NCBI GenBank assembly: GCA_051658525.1
Contig: JBOFMT010000101.1
Location: 1-24,853, forward strand
Direction: 5' to 3'
Length of the DNA stretch: 24,853 nt
Origin: JBOFMT01 sp051658525
GTDB lineage: Bacteria > Bacillota_I > Bacilli_A > Erysipelotrichales > Erysipelotrichaceae
Shown: positions 8,016 to 16,392 of the stretch, piece by piece
Layout of the letters: every line of letters starts with the position of its first letter
Numbering within the stretch: position 1 is the stretch's first letter
The notes under the pieces: generated by a model
Database searches by the model: none
What the model saw: the letters and a program-made list of their open reading frames with translations, nothing else
What the model was told of the DNA's origin: nothing
Program-made: the position numbers and the translations under genes

Positions 8016-8918
8016 ATGGAAGTTATTAAAGTAGTACCCAGAGGGTTTTGTAAGGGTGTGGTGGGAGCCATTGAACTTGCAAAGCGTACCCGTAAAGAAT
8101 ATCCAAATGAAAAAATAACCATCTTAGGTATGTTGGTTCACAACAAATATGTTGTGGAAGCCTTATATAATCTAAACATTGAAACCGTTGAAGATAAAAC
8201 CAAAACTAGATTGGAGTTATTGGATGAAATTAACGAAGGCATTGTTATTTTCACAGCGCACGGCATTGATGCTAGAGCCTTTGAGAAAGCACTTAGTAAA
8301 GGGTTAAAGGTCATCGATGCAACGTGCCCTGATGTAACCAAAACCCAAGTACTCATTCAATCCTATTTAAACAACGATTATGATGTCTTGTATATTGGTA
8401 AAAAAGGACATCCAGAAAGTGAAGCTAGCTTAACCCTAAGCCCACGTGTACACTTATTAGAACGTATCGAGGACTTAGAACACATTGCTCCAATGAAAAA
8501 GCTATTCCTTACCAATCAAACAACAATGTCAATGGAAGATGTCGCTAGTATCATTGAACAAGCAAGACTTCGCTTTCCAGACCTTGTTGTGTGTGAAGAG
8601 ATTTGTGATGCTACCAGAATGCGACAACGTGCAGTAGCTGCCTTACAAGATGTAGATTTACTGTATGTCGTTGGTGATCCCCATTCCAATAACTCTACAC
8701 GCCTTGCGAAAATAGCGTTACATCATGGTGTTGCTCGTTCAATTTTAATTGAATCAGTGGCAGATATTAACGCGAACGATTTAATCGATGTCAAACGTGT
8801 AGCCGTAACTGCTGGAGCTAGTACGCCAACGTATTTAACCAAGCAGGTCATCGCCTATTTGGAATCCTATGCTGTTGATGCGCAAAAGCCAAGCTTAGAC
8901 TGGAGTCAAATGATTTAA
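8016..8918 (+). CDS. ispH: 4-hydroxy-3-methylbut-2-enyl diphosphate reductase (IspH/LytB)
   Basis: IspH performs the last MEP-pathway step, reducing HMBPP to isopentenyl and dimethylallyl diphosphate. The [4Fe-4S] ligands are Cys12 (RGFCKGV), Cys104 (DATCPDVTK) and Cys197 (EEICDATRMRQ). Substrate-binding residues His42, His82, His132 and Glu134 (GHPESE) are also in place. The length of 300 residues is normal. GGAGGTGA lies 4-5 bases before the ATG at 8016. An out-of-frame ATG at 8012 was discounted. It is the partner of ispG, which lies about 3 kb to the left on the same strand. Confidence 0.96.
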   Translation: MEVIKVVPRGFCKGVVGAIELAKRTRKEYPNEKITILGMLVHNKYVVEALYNLNIETVEDKTKTRLELLDEINEGIVIFTAHGIDARAFEKALSKGLKVIDATCPDVTKTQVLIQSYLNNDYDVLYIGKKGHPESEASLTLSPRVHLLERIEDLEHIAPMKKLFLTNQTTMSMEDVASIIEQARLRFPDLVVCEEICDATRMRQRAVAALQDVDLLYVVGDPHSNNSTRLAKIALHHGVARSILIESVADINANDLIDVKRVAVTAGASTPTYLTKQVIAYLESYAVDAQKPSLDWSQMI

Positions 8919-8940
8919 ACCACCTTGTGTGGTTTTTTTT
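8918..8940 (+). terminator. intrinsic terminator of ispH
   Basis: AACCAC, a 5-base loop and GTGGTT are followed by a run of eight or more T, beginning at the ispH stop codon. Confidence 0.85.
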
Positions 8941-8949
8941 ATTGAGAAT

Positions 8950-8986
8950 AAAAGACCATGCAACACGGTTGTTCGCATGGTCTTTT
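8950..8986 (-). terminator. terminator of the ybeY-to-trmK operon
   Basis: A perfect 12-bp inverted repeat (8950-8961 and 8975-8986) with a 13-base loop lies directly past the trmK stop. On the minus strand the stem ends in TTTT. The loop can itself pair (CAAC with GTTG). The T-tract is short, and the symmetric stem could also stop rightward transcripts from ispH. Confidence 0.6.
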
Positions 8987-8987
8987 G

Positions 8988-9638
8988 TTATAAGATTGAG
9001 CTTAGGACATTGATTTCTGCAGTGATTTCTTGATAGCGACTATTGCTTTCTGGCAACTGTGCCACGATGGATTGTAGATGTTGCAAACGACGTTGTAAAC
9101 TAGCAATCCATAGTGGGTCATCTTGCAGTTGAAAGCCATATTGTACTTCGAGTGGCGATAGCGTTTGCACACCCCAAACAAGATGGAACACATGATAAGT
9201 AAACCCATCTTCTACCATGACTTCTTTTTGTATCGTTAGTCCCCTAGCGTTGACCCAAGCACGAAGCTCAGGTAAGTCGGTATTGGATTGTAAGATCAAT
9301 GCTTTGATCTTTGTAAAGCGGTGTAAATCCGCTTCTAAAATCATTTTGATGGTTTCAAAGCCCATACCAGCAATACAAATTACCTCGACATCACAATCTA
9401 GGGCAGCTAAGCCGTTCGATAGGCGTAAGGTAATTCCATCCATGTAACCATATTTTTCAACGGTTTCACGCGCATGATCGAGTGGGCCTTGGTTGACATC
9501 GCAAGCATAGACGTGACGCGCTTTGTGCTCCTGCATCAAATAGCAAGGTAACAACGCATGATCCGTTCCAATATCAGCAACAACACAACCGTTAGGAATC
9601 AAATCAGCAATGGCCTGTAAACGTTTGGATAATTTCAT
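8988..9638 (-). CDS. trmK: tRNA (adenine-22-N1)-methyltransferase TrmK
   Basis: TrmK is an S-adenosylmethionine-dependent enzyme that methylates N1 of A22 in the tRNA D-loop region. The N-terminal Rossmann domain contains the family signature DIGTDHALLP (22-31), then YACDVNQGPLDHA and a second core stretch ICIAGMGFETI. A helical C-terminal region follows, and the 216-residue length is close to that of Bacillus YqfN. Its ATG sits one base after the rpoD stop (TAATATG) without a clear ribosome binding site of its own, so it is probably translated by coupling. It is the last gene of the operon. The rpoD-trmK link is also found in Bacillus. Confidence 0.92.
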   Translation of the reverse strand: MKLSKRLQAIADLIPNGCVVADIGTDHALLPCYLMQEHKARHVYACDVNQGPLDHARETVEKYGYMDGITLRLSNGLAALDCDVEVICIAGMGFETIKMILEADLHRFTKIKALILQSNTDLPELRAWVNARGLTIQKEVMVEDGFTYHVFHLVWGVQTLSPLEVQYGFQLQDDPLWIASLQRRLQHLQSIVAQLPESNSRYQEITAEINVLSSIL

Positions 9639-9639
9639 A

Positions 9640-10845
9640 TTATGATTTATCGACGAAGTCTTTCAAACGTTTGGAACGTGTTGGGTGTTTTAACTTACGT
9701 AATGCTTTGGCTTCGATTTGACGAATACGCTCACGTGTTACGTTAAACTCTTTCCCTACTTCTTCTAATGTTCTCGTACGTCCATCATACAAACCAAAAC
9801 GTAAACGCAATACTTTCTCTTCACGTTCCGTTAGTCCTTGTAGAACGATATTGATTTCATCTTTCAACAATTGGTTGTTTGCATATTCATCTGGAGATAA
9901 TGCATCTTTATCTTCGATAAAATCTCCTAAGTGAGAATCATCTTCTTCCCCAATTGGAGTTTCTAAGCTGACAGGATCTAGTGCAATCTTTTGAATTTCA
10001 CGTACTTTTTCTGGAGTGATATTACCTTCCATTTTGTCAGCAATTTCTTGTGCCGTTGGATCACGACCCAAATCTTGTACCAGTTGACGTTGGATACGCG
10101 TTAATTTATTGATGGTTTCTACCATATGTACTGGAATACGAATCGTACGTGCTTGATCGGCAATCGCGCGTGTAATCGCTTGACGAATCCACCAAGTAGC
10201 ATAGGTTGAAAATTTAAATCCTTTGGTATAGTCAAATTTCTCAACTGCCTTTACAAGACCCATATTACCTTCTTGAATCAAATCCAAGAACAACATCCCA
10301 CGTCCCACGTATTTTTTAGCGATGGATACAACCAAACGTAAGTTGGCAGAGATCAAGATACGTTTTGCTTCTTCATCCCCTTCTTGAATACGACGAGCAA
10401 TCTCAGGCTCATCTTCAGCAGCCAACAAGTCCACACCACCAATTTCTTTTAAGTACATTTTTACAGGATCGGTGATTTTTGCAGTAGAGTTATTTGCAAA
10501 CGTTTGTTCCAAGTTTTCAATTTCACTTTTAACTCCGTCGAATTCTTCTTCTTCCTCATCGGAGAAATCCGTTAAATCGTCATCATCCAAAGAATCTTCA
10601 ATGATGGTTAAATCTTCATCATCAGCAAAGGCAATCCCTTCGGTAATCAGATCTTTGATGAAATCATCGGTTTCATCATCACTCAATTCCAAGTGTTCTA
10701 GGGCATCGTATACATCTTTTGATAAGATCTCTTTTCCCGCTTTGCTTGCTTCTAAAAGGTCTTTTTTAATTTCATCGATGTTACGCAACGTTCCTAGGGC
10801 CAATAGTTTTGCACTGGCGCTTTGTTTTTTCTCAGTTTTTGCCAT
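9640..10845 (-). CDS. rpoD: primary RNA polymerase sigma factor (SigA/RpoD)
   Basis: This is the housekeeping sigma factor, 401 residues from the chosen start. Region 1.2 begins with DPVKMYLKEIG near residue 126. The region 2 core includes FDYTKGFKFSTYATWWIRQA for core binding and -10 recognition, region 3 follows IRIPVHM, and region 4 ends with the helix-turn-helix TRERIRQIEAKALRKLKHP. Residues 75-103 form a strikingly acidic tract in region 1.1. The ATG at 10845 is chosen because MAKTEKK follows GAGCGGAA by about 8 bases. An in-frame start at 10890 would add 15 residues and lie deeper inside dnaG. The chosen start overlaps the dnaG end by 14 bases. Confidence 0.96.
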   Translation of the reverse strand: MAKTEKKQSASAKLLALGTLRNIDEIKKDLLEASKAGKEILSKDVYDALEHLELSDDETDDFIKDLITEGIAFADDEDLTIIEDSLDDDDLTDFSDEEEEEFDGVKSEIENLEQTFANNSTAKITDPVKMYLKEIGGVDLLAAEDEPEIARRIQEGDEEAKRILISANLRLVVSIAKKYVGRGMLFLDLIQEGNMGLVKAVEKFDYTKGFKFSTYATWWIRQAITRAIADQARTIRIPVHMVETINKLTRIQRQLVQDLGRDPTAQEIADKMEGNITPEKVREIQKIALDPVSLETPIGEEDDSHLGDFIEDKDALSPDEYANNQLLKDEINIVLQGLTEREEKVLRLRFGLYDGRTRTLEEVGKEFNVTRERIRQIEAKALRKLKHPTRSKRLKDFVDKS

Positions 10846-12559
10846 GTAATAGTTCCGCTCTTTCTTTTTGTAATGCAACCAATTCTTCATACTGTTCCAG
10901 TGTGGTTAACGTATGTTGTTTCAATTGATTGATGCGTCTTGTCAATAATATATGCTTGAGTTTTAAGATACAATCCGCTACGAGTGTAGAGGAATACTCC
11001 TTTGGCGCTAATTCCCACGTTTCAATGTTGGTCAATAGCGTCAATACTTGTTCCTGTTCCACAAAATTTGCGAAATCAGCAACGTGTAATATCGCGTTGT
11101 AACGGTAGTATTCAACAATGTACATCGCAAGTTGATTGTACGTATCGCCCAACAAGAATCCCAACTGTTCACTAAATTGAGCACATGCTTGATTGCTCAA
11201 TAACATTTGTGACAATAAGGTGTATTGTGCAATTTCAACCCCATCCAAACTCACACTTTGTTTTTGGGATATAAACGGTGTTGGTTGCACTTGGGCTTGT
11301 GTTTCAACGTGTTTGAAATCAAATCCTGTTTGTTGGTTGAGTTTCTGTAAATAGCGTTGTTGTTCGAACGGTTCGCTCAAACGTTCGATATTTTCATACA
11401 ATTCTTTGGCATATTTTTTCAAATCTGCATAATTTTGTAAATTGTATTTTGTTTTTAAATACTCAAACAAAAAATCCATCCAGGAGATCGTTTTCGCACA
11501 CAAGTCTTGCAAACCTTGCGCTCCAAACTGCGTTCCATATTCATCTGGATCGAGTTCGGTTGGATTTTGTACAATGGTAAAGCTTAAGCCTTCCGCTTGT
11601 GCAATTGCACCAAAGCGGTAAGTTGCAGCTTTACCAGCTTTATCTCCATCATAGAAGAGAACAATATCGGTATGCAATAGCTTTAATTGCTGGATTTGTT
11701 TGCGTGTGACACTTGTTCCTAGTGTTGCAACCGCATGTGCAATTCCGCCTTTTGCCATCCCAATCACATCCATCGCCCCTTCGACAACAAACACCTGTTT
11801 CAACTGATGTTGTTGTGCTTTGACACGATGAAAGTTAAAGATAATATCGCTTTTTACATATAGCTTGGTCGAGGCGGTGTTAATATATTTCGCACCTTCA
11901 TGTCCTTCTACAATACGGGCGGTATATCCAATGATTTTCCCAAACCGATCGTGAATGGGAATTGTGATACGATGTTTAAATACATCGTGTAATCCACTAC
12001 TTCCCTGTAAGCTAAGATTTGCATCCAATAGTGTTTGATCATCGGTTTTTTTAGCTCTTAGAAACGTCGTTAGGACATCACCGCCGGGGTTATAGCCCAT
12101 AGCGAAGGTTTCCTGTAACGCCTTGCTAATACCACGCTGTTGCAAATACGTTACCACATCGCTTGCTTGGTGTAATTGATAACTCAAGTATTCATTGGCA
12201 AGTTCATACGCCTTCAACATATTGCTTGTTGCTTCATCAAGTGGTTTTTGTTGTGGTAAATTCGTTAACTCAACCGTATGACCGGTAAAGCTAGCAACAC
12301 TAGCCACAGCTTCCACAAAACTAATGTGTTCAAAATTTTTCACGAAGGTAAAGACATTGCCTCCTGCCCCACAAACAAAACATTTATAAATTTGTTTGTC
12401 GACGGAAATGCTAAGCGAGGGATCGTGATCATCATGAAATGGACAAACCGCCGCATAGCCCTTTCCTTTTTTTTGAACGGGTATATAGTGCGAAATGACT
12501 TCGACAAGATCTGCTTTGGATCGAATGTCTTGAATCAATTGCTCATCTAGTTTCGCCAA
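10832..12559 (-). CDS. dnaG: DNA primase
   Basis: DnaG makes the RNA primers for chromosome replication. The N-terminal zinc-binding domain has Cys39, His42, Cys60 and Cys63. The catalytic TOPRIM domain has VVEGAMD (Glu260) and YDGDKAGK (Asp304, Asp306); the usual EGYMD is EGAMD here. The remaining C-terminal portion should contact the DnaB helicase. The 575-residue length is normal. The start codon is TTG at 12557-12559, 7 bases after AAGGGGGT, and gives the standard N-terminus with no suitable upstream ATG. It lies 19 bases after glyS and its end overlaps rpoD. Confidence 0.96.
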   Translation of the reverse strand: MAKLDEQLIQDIRSKADLVEVISHYIPVQKKGKGYAAVCPFHDDHDPSLSISVDKQIYKCFVCGAGGNVFTFVKNFEHISFVEAVASVASFTGHTVELTNLPQQKPLDEATSNMLKAYELANEYLSYQLHQASDVVTYLQQRGISKALQETFAMGYNPGGDVLTTFLRAKKTDDQTLLDANLSLQGSSGLHDVFKHRITIPIHDRFGKIIGYTARIVEGHEGAKYINTASTKLYVKSDIIFNFHRVKAQQHQLKQVFVVEGAMDVIGMAKGGIAHAVATLGTSVTRKQIQQLKLLHTDIVLFYDGDKAGKAATYRFGAIAQAEGLSFTIVQNPTELDPDEYGTQFGAQGLQDLCAKTISWMDFLFEYLKTKYNLQNYADLKKYAKELYENIERLSEPFEQQRYLQKLNQQTGFDFKHVETQAQVQPTPFISQKQSVSLDGVEIAQYTLLSQMLLSNQACAQFSEQLGFLLGDTYNQLAMYIVEYYRYNAILHVADFANFVEQEQVLTLLTNIETWELAPKEYSSTLVADCILKLKHILLTRRINQLKQHTLTTLEQYEELVALQKERAELLHGKN

Positions 12560-12578
12560 ATACAGACCCCCTTTCGTA

Positions 12579-13955
12579 TTAGAATTTTAAGTATGCTTTG
12601 ATAAAGTTCGTTAAGTCGCTAATAGCAACGCGTTCTTGTTCCATGGTATCGCGGTGACGTACCGTAACGCAGTTATCGTTTGCTGTTTCAAAGTCAACCG
12701 TAATACAGAATGGTGTACCGATCGCATCTTGGCGACGGTAACGTTTTCCAATGCTACCCGCTTCATCGTATTCACACATAAATTCAGGAGCTAACTGTGC
12801 ATAGACTGCCATTGCTTGCTCACTTAATTGTTTGCTTAATGGTAAAATACATGCTTTGATTGGCGCTAGGAATGGGTGGAATTTCATTACCAAACGCGTA
12901 TCGGTTTCACTTAATACTTCTTCCGTATAAGCATCACTCATAAATGTCAACATCAAACGTTCTACCCCAACCGCTGGTTCAATACAGTAAGGTAAGAATT
13001 TCGTGTTGGTCGTTTGATCGTGGTATTCTAAGTTTTGTTTTGAGTGTTCTTGGTGCTGACGTAAGTCAAAATCGGTACGGTCGGCAATTCCCCAAAGTTC
13101 ACCCCATCCAAAACTAAATTTATATTCAATATCACTTGTTCCTTTTGAATAGTGGCTCAACTCATCTTCATCGTGTTCCCGCATTCTTAAATTTTCACGG
13201 TTTACACCAAGATTTGTTAACCAATTCATACAGAATTCTTGGTAATAAGCATACCATTTCAAGTCTTCGCCTGGAGCACAGAAGAATTCCAACTCCATTT
13301 GTTCGAATTCACGCGTACGGAAGATGAAATTTCCCGGTGTGATTTCGTTACGGAAGCTCTTACCGATTTGACCAATCCCAAATGGTAATTTTTTACGCAT
13401 CGTACGTTGTACATTTTTAAAGTTTACAAACATCCCTTGTGCTGTTTCTGGACGCAAGTGAATAGCATTCTTCGCATCTTCTAATACACCTTGGTAAGTT
13501 TTAAACATTAAGTTAAACTGACGGATATCCGTAAAGTCATGACTTCCACAATTTGGACATGCAATATGATGTTCTTCAATATAAGTTTTCATCGCTTCGT
13601 TTGTCCATCCACCTGGATTGACTTCGTTATTTGAGAAATCTTCAATCAACTTATCTGCACGATGACGCGTTTTACATTGTTTACAATCCATCAAAGGATC
13701 TGAGAACCCTCCAATGTGACCACTTGCTTCCCATACTTTTGGATTCATCAAAATAGCTGATTGAATCCCAACGTTGTGTGGGTTTTCTTGAATAAATTTT
13801 TGCCACCAAGCTTTTTTGATGTTGTCTTTTAATTCAATTCCCAAAGGACCAAAGTCCCAAGTATTGGAAAGACCACCATAAATCTCAGAGCCTTGGTAAA
13901 CAAACCCGGAAACTTTTGCGTGGGCAACCACTTTTTCAAATTTTTTATCGTTCAT
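12579..13955 (-). CDS. glyS: glycyl-tRNA synthetase, homodimeric class II type
   Basis: This enzyme charges tRNA-Gly. It is the single-chain alpha2 form rather than the two-gene GlyQ/GlyS form usual in Bacillus. The N-terminal region starts with KVSGFVYQGSEIYGGLSNTW, and motif 2 (FRTREFEQMELEFF) and the RPETAQGMFVNF stretch are clear. Cysteine pairs (CKQC, CPNC) near residues 110-155 suggest a zinc-binding insertion. The C-terminal anticodon-binding domain follows GVERLM. The ATG at 13955 (MNDKKFEK) follows GAAGGGAC by about 9 bases. A start at 13994 would add 13 residues. The gene has an internal promoter and too little upstream space for a T-box. Confidence 0.95.
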   Translation of the reverse strand: MNDKKFEKVVAHAKVSGFVYQGSEIYGGLSNTWDFGPLGIELKDNIKKAWWQKFIQENPHNVGIQSAILMNPKVWEASGHIGGFSDPLMDCKQCKTRHRADKLIEDFSNNEVNPGGWTNEAMKTYIEEHHIACPNCGSHDFTDIRQFNLMFKTYQGVLEDAKNAIHLRPETAQGMFVNFKNVQRTMRKKLPFGIGQIGKSFRNEITPGNFIFRTREFEQMELEFFCAPGEDLKWYAYYQEFCMNWLTNLGVNRENLRMREHDEDELSHYSKGTSDIEYKFSFGWGELWGIADRTDFDLRQHQEHSKQNLEYHDQTTNTKFLPYCIEPAVGVERLMLTFMSDAYTEEVLSETDTRLVMKFHPFLAPIKACILPLSKQLSEQAMAVYAQLAPEFMCEYDEAGSIGKRYRRQDAIGTPFCITVDFETANDNCVTVRHRDTMEQERVAISDLTNFIKAYLKF

Positions 13956-13996
13956 AAATATTATGTCCCTTCTTTTACTATAAAAACACATCATAT

Positions 13997-14025
13997 ATCA
14001 TACCATACGATGGTGCTTATTTCAA
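13997..14025 (-). promoter_or_regulatory. internal promoter before glyS
   Basis: On the minus strand TTGAAA (14020-14025) and TATGAT (13997-14002) are separated by exactly 17 bp. A TG one base before the -10 makes it an extended -10. The -35 overlaps the recO stop codon. It could uncouple glyS-dnaG-rpoD-trmK from the upstream half of the operon. Confidence 0.55.
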
Positions 14026-14762
14026 TTCTTCAAGCGTTCCATTTCCAAGAAAAATGCAAAGCTTTTCAACGATATTTGCAAATGATGTTGCAAATAGTGC
14101 ACGAGTTGTGATAACACATCGAGCGAAAGCGCTTCATCAAAATCAACTTGTTCAAAAGGAACTAGACAAAGGTGTCGCAGTGCAACCAAATCCTCACGCT
14201 TTTGTAAGGTTTGAAAACAAGTTCGACAGCCAAAACCTCCAGCCTCTATTTGAAAACTAGCAATTTGATCACTTCTTCCACACTGTACACAAGCATCTAG
14301 GTTGGGTGAGACACCATAACAAGCAATGGCATACGCTAGTAATCGAGCAACTGCAAAATAAGCATTTTCCCCTGCTTGAGCCACGCTATAAATGTGTTCC
14401 AACATGGCACAACAAAGTGCTGCGTCATCGAATTCACATCGATATACGAGATCTTGTACCGCCTGCAACAACAACTGCAAGGATAAATCCGTATGAATGT
14501 GTGGATATTGCGTCATCACTTCCCGTTGGTGCAACGTAAACATCGTTTTTTGCTCTAGGTAGTCAAAACGAAAACGCACCTTGGCATACACCAAGGATGC
14601 GACGCTAGATTTACTCGTCATTTTTTGAGAACCACGTACCACAAAGCTAACTTTTCCTAATTCCTCGCTGATTACATGGATCAAGTGATCATGTTCACGG
14701 TAAGGTTGCATCCGAAGGATAAAGCCAGTTACGATTTTATTCTTCGTCGTTGTAATCGCCAT
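14022..14762 (-). CDS. recO: DNA repair protein RecO
   Basis: RecO helps load RecA onto SSB-coated single-stranded DNA in RecFOR-type repair. The N-terminal OB-fold contains GFILRMQPYREHDHLI and GKVSFVVRGSQK, as in the family. Near residue 160 are paired cysteines (CVQC and, 21 residues later, CRTC), the zinc site typical of Gram-positive RecO. The length of about 246 residues is normal. The ATG at 14762 lies inside the end of era (26-base overlap). A TTG two codons upstream is possible. Neither start has a strong ribosome binding site, so coupling to era is likely. The era-recO order is widespread in Bacillota. Confidence 0.93.
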   Translation of the reverse strand: MAITTTKNKIVTGFILRMQPYREHDHLIHVISEELGKVSFVVRGSQKMTSKSSVASLVYAKVRFRFDYLEQKTMFTLHQREVMTQYPHIHTDLSLQLLLQAVQDLVYRCEFDDAALCCAMLEHIYSVAQAGENAYFAVARLLAYAIACYGVSPNLDACVQCGRSDQIASFQIEAGGFGCRTCFQTLQKREDLVALRHLCLVPFEQVDFDEALSLDVLSQLVHYLQHHLQISLKSFAFFLEMERLKN

Positions 14763-15636
14763 ATCCAAGCGCTTCTAGTTTATTTTGTTTGTTTCGCCAA
14801 TTTTCTTCTACTTTGACATATAATGTTAAGTCTACTTTCTTGCCGAGTTCTTTTTCCAAATCTTTACGAGCTTCACTTTTAATCTTATTGATCATGGCAC
14901 CTTGTTTTCCAATGATAATTCCTTTTTGGCTTGCACGTTCTACCACGACAACCGCATTGACAAAATAACGTGTATTTTTTTCAACAAGTTGTTCAATGAC
15001 AACCGCAACTGAGTGTGGAATTTCCTCTTCGGTAAAATGCAATACTTTTTCACGTACGATTTCACTCATCAAGAAGTCATCTCCATGATCGCTTGTTTGC
15101 TCTTCTGGATAATATTGGAACCCCTCAGGTAAATACTTGAGTGTTGTTTCTAGTAGAGCATCGATATTACCAGATTTTAAAGCTGACAATGGGAAGATTT
15201 CCGCAAATGGATAACGTGCATTCCATTGGGTAATCACGTCCATCAATTGTTTTTGCGTTAATAAATCCGCTTTGTTCAACAATAAGAATACTGGAGATTG
15301 ATAATTTTTAAGACGTTCAACTAAAAACTCATCTCCTCCACCAAATTCAACACTTGCATCCACCATGTAGTAGATAACTTCAGTATCCTTTAGCGCATCA
15401 TATGCATTGCGGTTCATTTTACGACCCAATTCATGTTTTGGTTTATGAATTCCCGGTGTATCGGTAAAGATCATTTGGTAGTCTTTGGTAGTACGAATTC
15501 CTTGAATGTTGTCCCTTGTCGTTTGTGCTTTGGGCGAAATAATTGCAACCTTTTGCTTTAATATCGCATTGAGTAAGGTTGACTTCCCTGCATTGGGACG
15601 GCCAATAATGGCAATAAATCCACTTTTAAAACTCAT
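14737..15636 (-). CDS. era: GTPase Era (16S rRNA-binding ribosome maturation factor)
   Basis: Era binds the 3' end of 16S rRNA and helps assemble the 30S subunit. The G domain shows G1 GRPNAGKS (12-19), G3 DTPG (59-62) and G4 NKAD (121-124). The C-terminal KH domain contains the GxxG loop GKQG (243-246) after VVVERASQKGIIIG. The length of 299 residues is typical. The ATG overlaps the cdd stop by 4 bases (ATGA). It lies among YbeY and other genes of RNA and ribosome quality control, in the conserved ybeY-dgkA-cdd-era-recO order. Confidence 0.97.
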   Translation of the reverse strand: MSFKSGFIAIIGRPNAGKSTLLNAILKQKVAIISPKAQTTRDNIQGIRTTKDYQMIFTDTPGIHKPKHELGRKMNRNAYDALKDTEVIYYMVDASVEFGGGDEFLVERLKNYQSPVFLLLNKADLLTQKQLMDVITQWNARYPFAEIFPLSALKSGNIDALLETTLKYLPEGFQYYPEEQTSDHGDDFLMSEIVREKVLHFTEEEIPHSVAVVIEQLVEKNTRYFVNAVVVVERASQKGIIIGKQGAMINKIKSEARKDLEKELGKKVDLTLYVKVEENWRNKQNKLEALGYGDYNDEE

Positions 15637-16037
15637 TTTAAATCATCTCCTGTGAACGACATTGGTAGTAAACTAGCAATGTTCGTTGTTACTTCATCTT
15701 TTCCATTGGACAAAACAATAGGTGTATCTTGTTCCAATAATTCATTTAATACTTGGCGACATGCTCCACATGGTGCTGCAATACGCTCACCATCACTTAC
15801 AATGGCAATCGCTACGATATCTTCTTTGCGATATCCATGCGAGTAGGTTGTAAAGATTGCGGAACGCTCTCCACAATTGGTTAAGCCATAACTTGCATTT
15901 TCAACGTTTGCACCAAGAAACATCGTTCCATCTCGTGTTAAGACACAACTACCCACATGGTAGTGTGAATAGGGTGCATACGCATGTTTCATAGCACCAA
16001 ACGCTTGTTCTAATAGCGCTTCTTTATTAAATTCCAT
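15633..16037 (-). CDS. cdd: cytidine deaminase
   Basis: Cdd deaminates cytidine and deoxycytidine to uridine forms in pyrimidine salvage. The zinc and catalytic residues are present in the small homotetrameric form: Cys55 and Glu57 in NCGERSA, and Cys90 and Cys93 in APCGACRQ. NVENASYG for substrate binding precedes them. The 134-residue length fits the family. The ATG at 16037 follows GGAGGAAAG and gives the usual N-terminus. A TTG five codons upstream would swallow the ribosome binding site and was rejected. The start overlaps the end of dgkA by 11 bases. Confidence 0.95.
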   Translation of the reverse strand: MEFNKEALLEQAFGAMKHAYAPYSHYHVGSCVLTRDGTMFLGANVENASYGLTNCGERSAIFTTYSHGYRKEDIVAIAIVSDGERIAAPCGACRQVLNELLEQDTPIVLSNGKDEVTTNIASLLPMSFTGDDLK

Positions 16038-16392
16038 ATAGCTTTCCTCCAACTAATAGTAGTCCTACAATCAAGGCCAATAAGGCCGCCATAAAGACAG
16101 CAGCAGCCCCTAAATCTTTGATCACCTTAGCTTGCGCAGAATACTGCGGACTCACTAGGTTGACGAGCTGTTCAAGGGCCGAGTTCAACAATTCTATAAT
16201 AATGACAAAAAAGACCAGGACAAAAATCCACATCCACTCTTGAATGGAGAACTTGATCCATACACCAAAAAGCAACACACAACAGCCAATCAAAAACTGC
16301 ATCCGAATACTCTTATCGTATTTTAGTCCCGCATACAATCCTTCAAAAGCGTATTGAAATCGCTTAAAGAACTTCTTTATCCGCGATGCCAT
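16027..16392 (-). CDS. dgkA: DgkA-family lipid kinase (undecaprenol kinase type)
   Basis: A small integral membrane kinase of about 121 residues. Three hydrophobic helices follow the N-terminal amphipathic stretch KKFFKRFQYAFEGL. The family signature ELLNSALEQLVNLVSPQY and a later AKVIKDLGAAAVF carry the conserved Glu, Asn and Asp residues. In Gram-positive bacteria the enzyme mainly phosphorylates undecaprenol, recycling the cell-wall lipid carrier, rather than diacylglycerol. The start is uncertain: ATG at 16392 is used, ATG at 16404 or GTG at 16440 are alternatives, all inside the end of ybeY and without a strong ribosome binding site. Confidence 0.9.
   Translation of the reverse strand: MASRIKKFFKRFQYAFEGLYAGLKYDKSIRMQFLIGCCVLLFGVWIKFSIQEWMWIFVLVFFVIIIELLNSALEQLVNLVSPQYSAQAKVIKDLGAAAVFMAALLALIVGLLLVGGKLYGI

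Noticed and set aside
10472..10849. Ser-rich plus-strand open frame opposite rpoD
   Set aside because: It is the mirror of the acidic Asp/Glu tract of the sigma factor (GAT/GAA codons read as ATC/TTC and shifted frames), giving low-complexity Ser/Lys sequence.
13956..14021. A T-box leader before glyS
   Set aside because: Only 66 bases separate recO from glyS, far too short for a T-box, and no T-box core sequence is seen.
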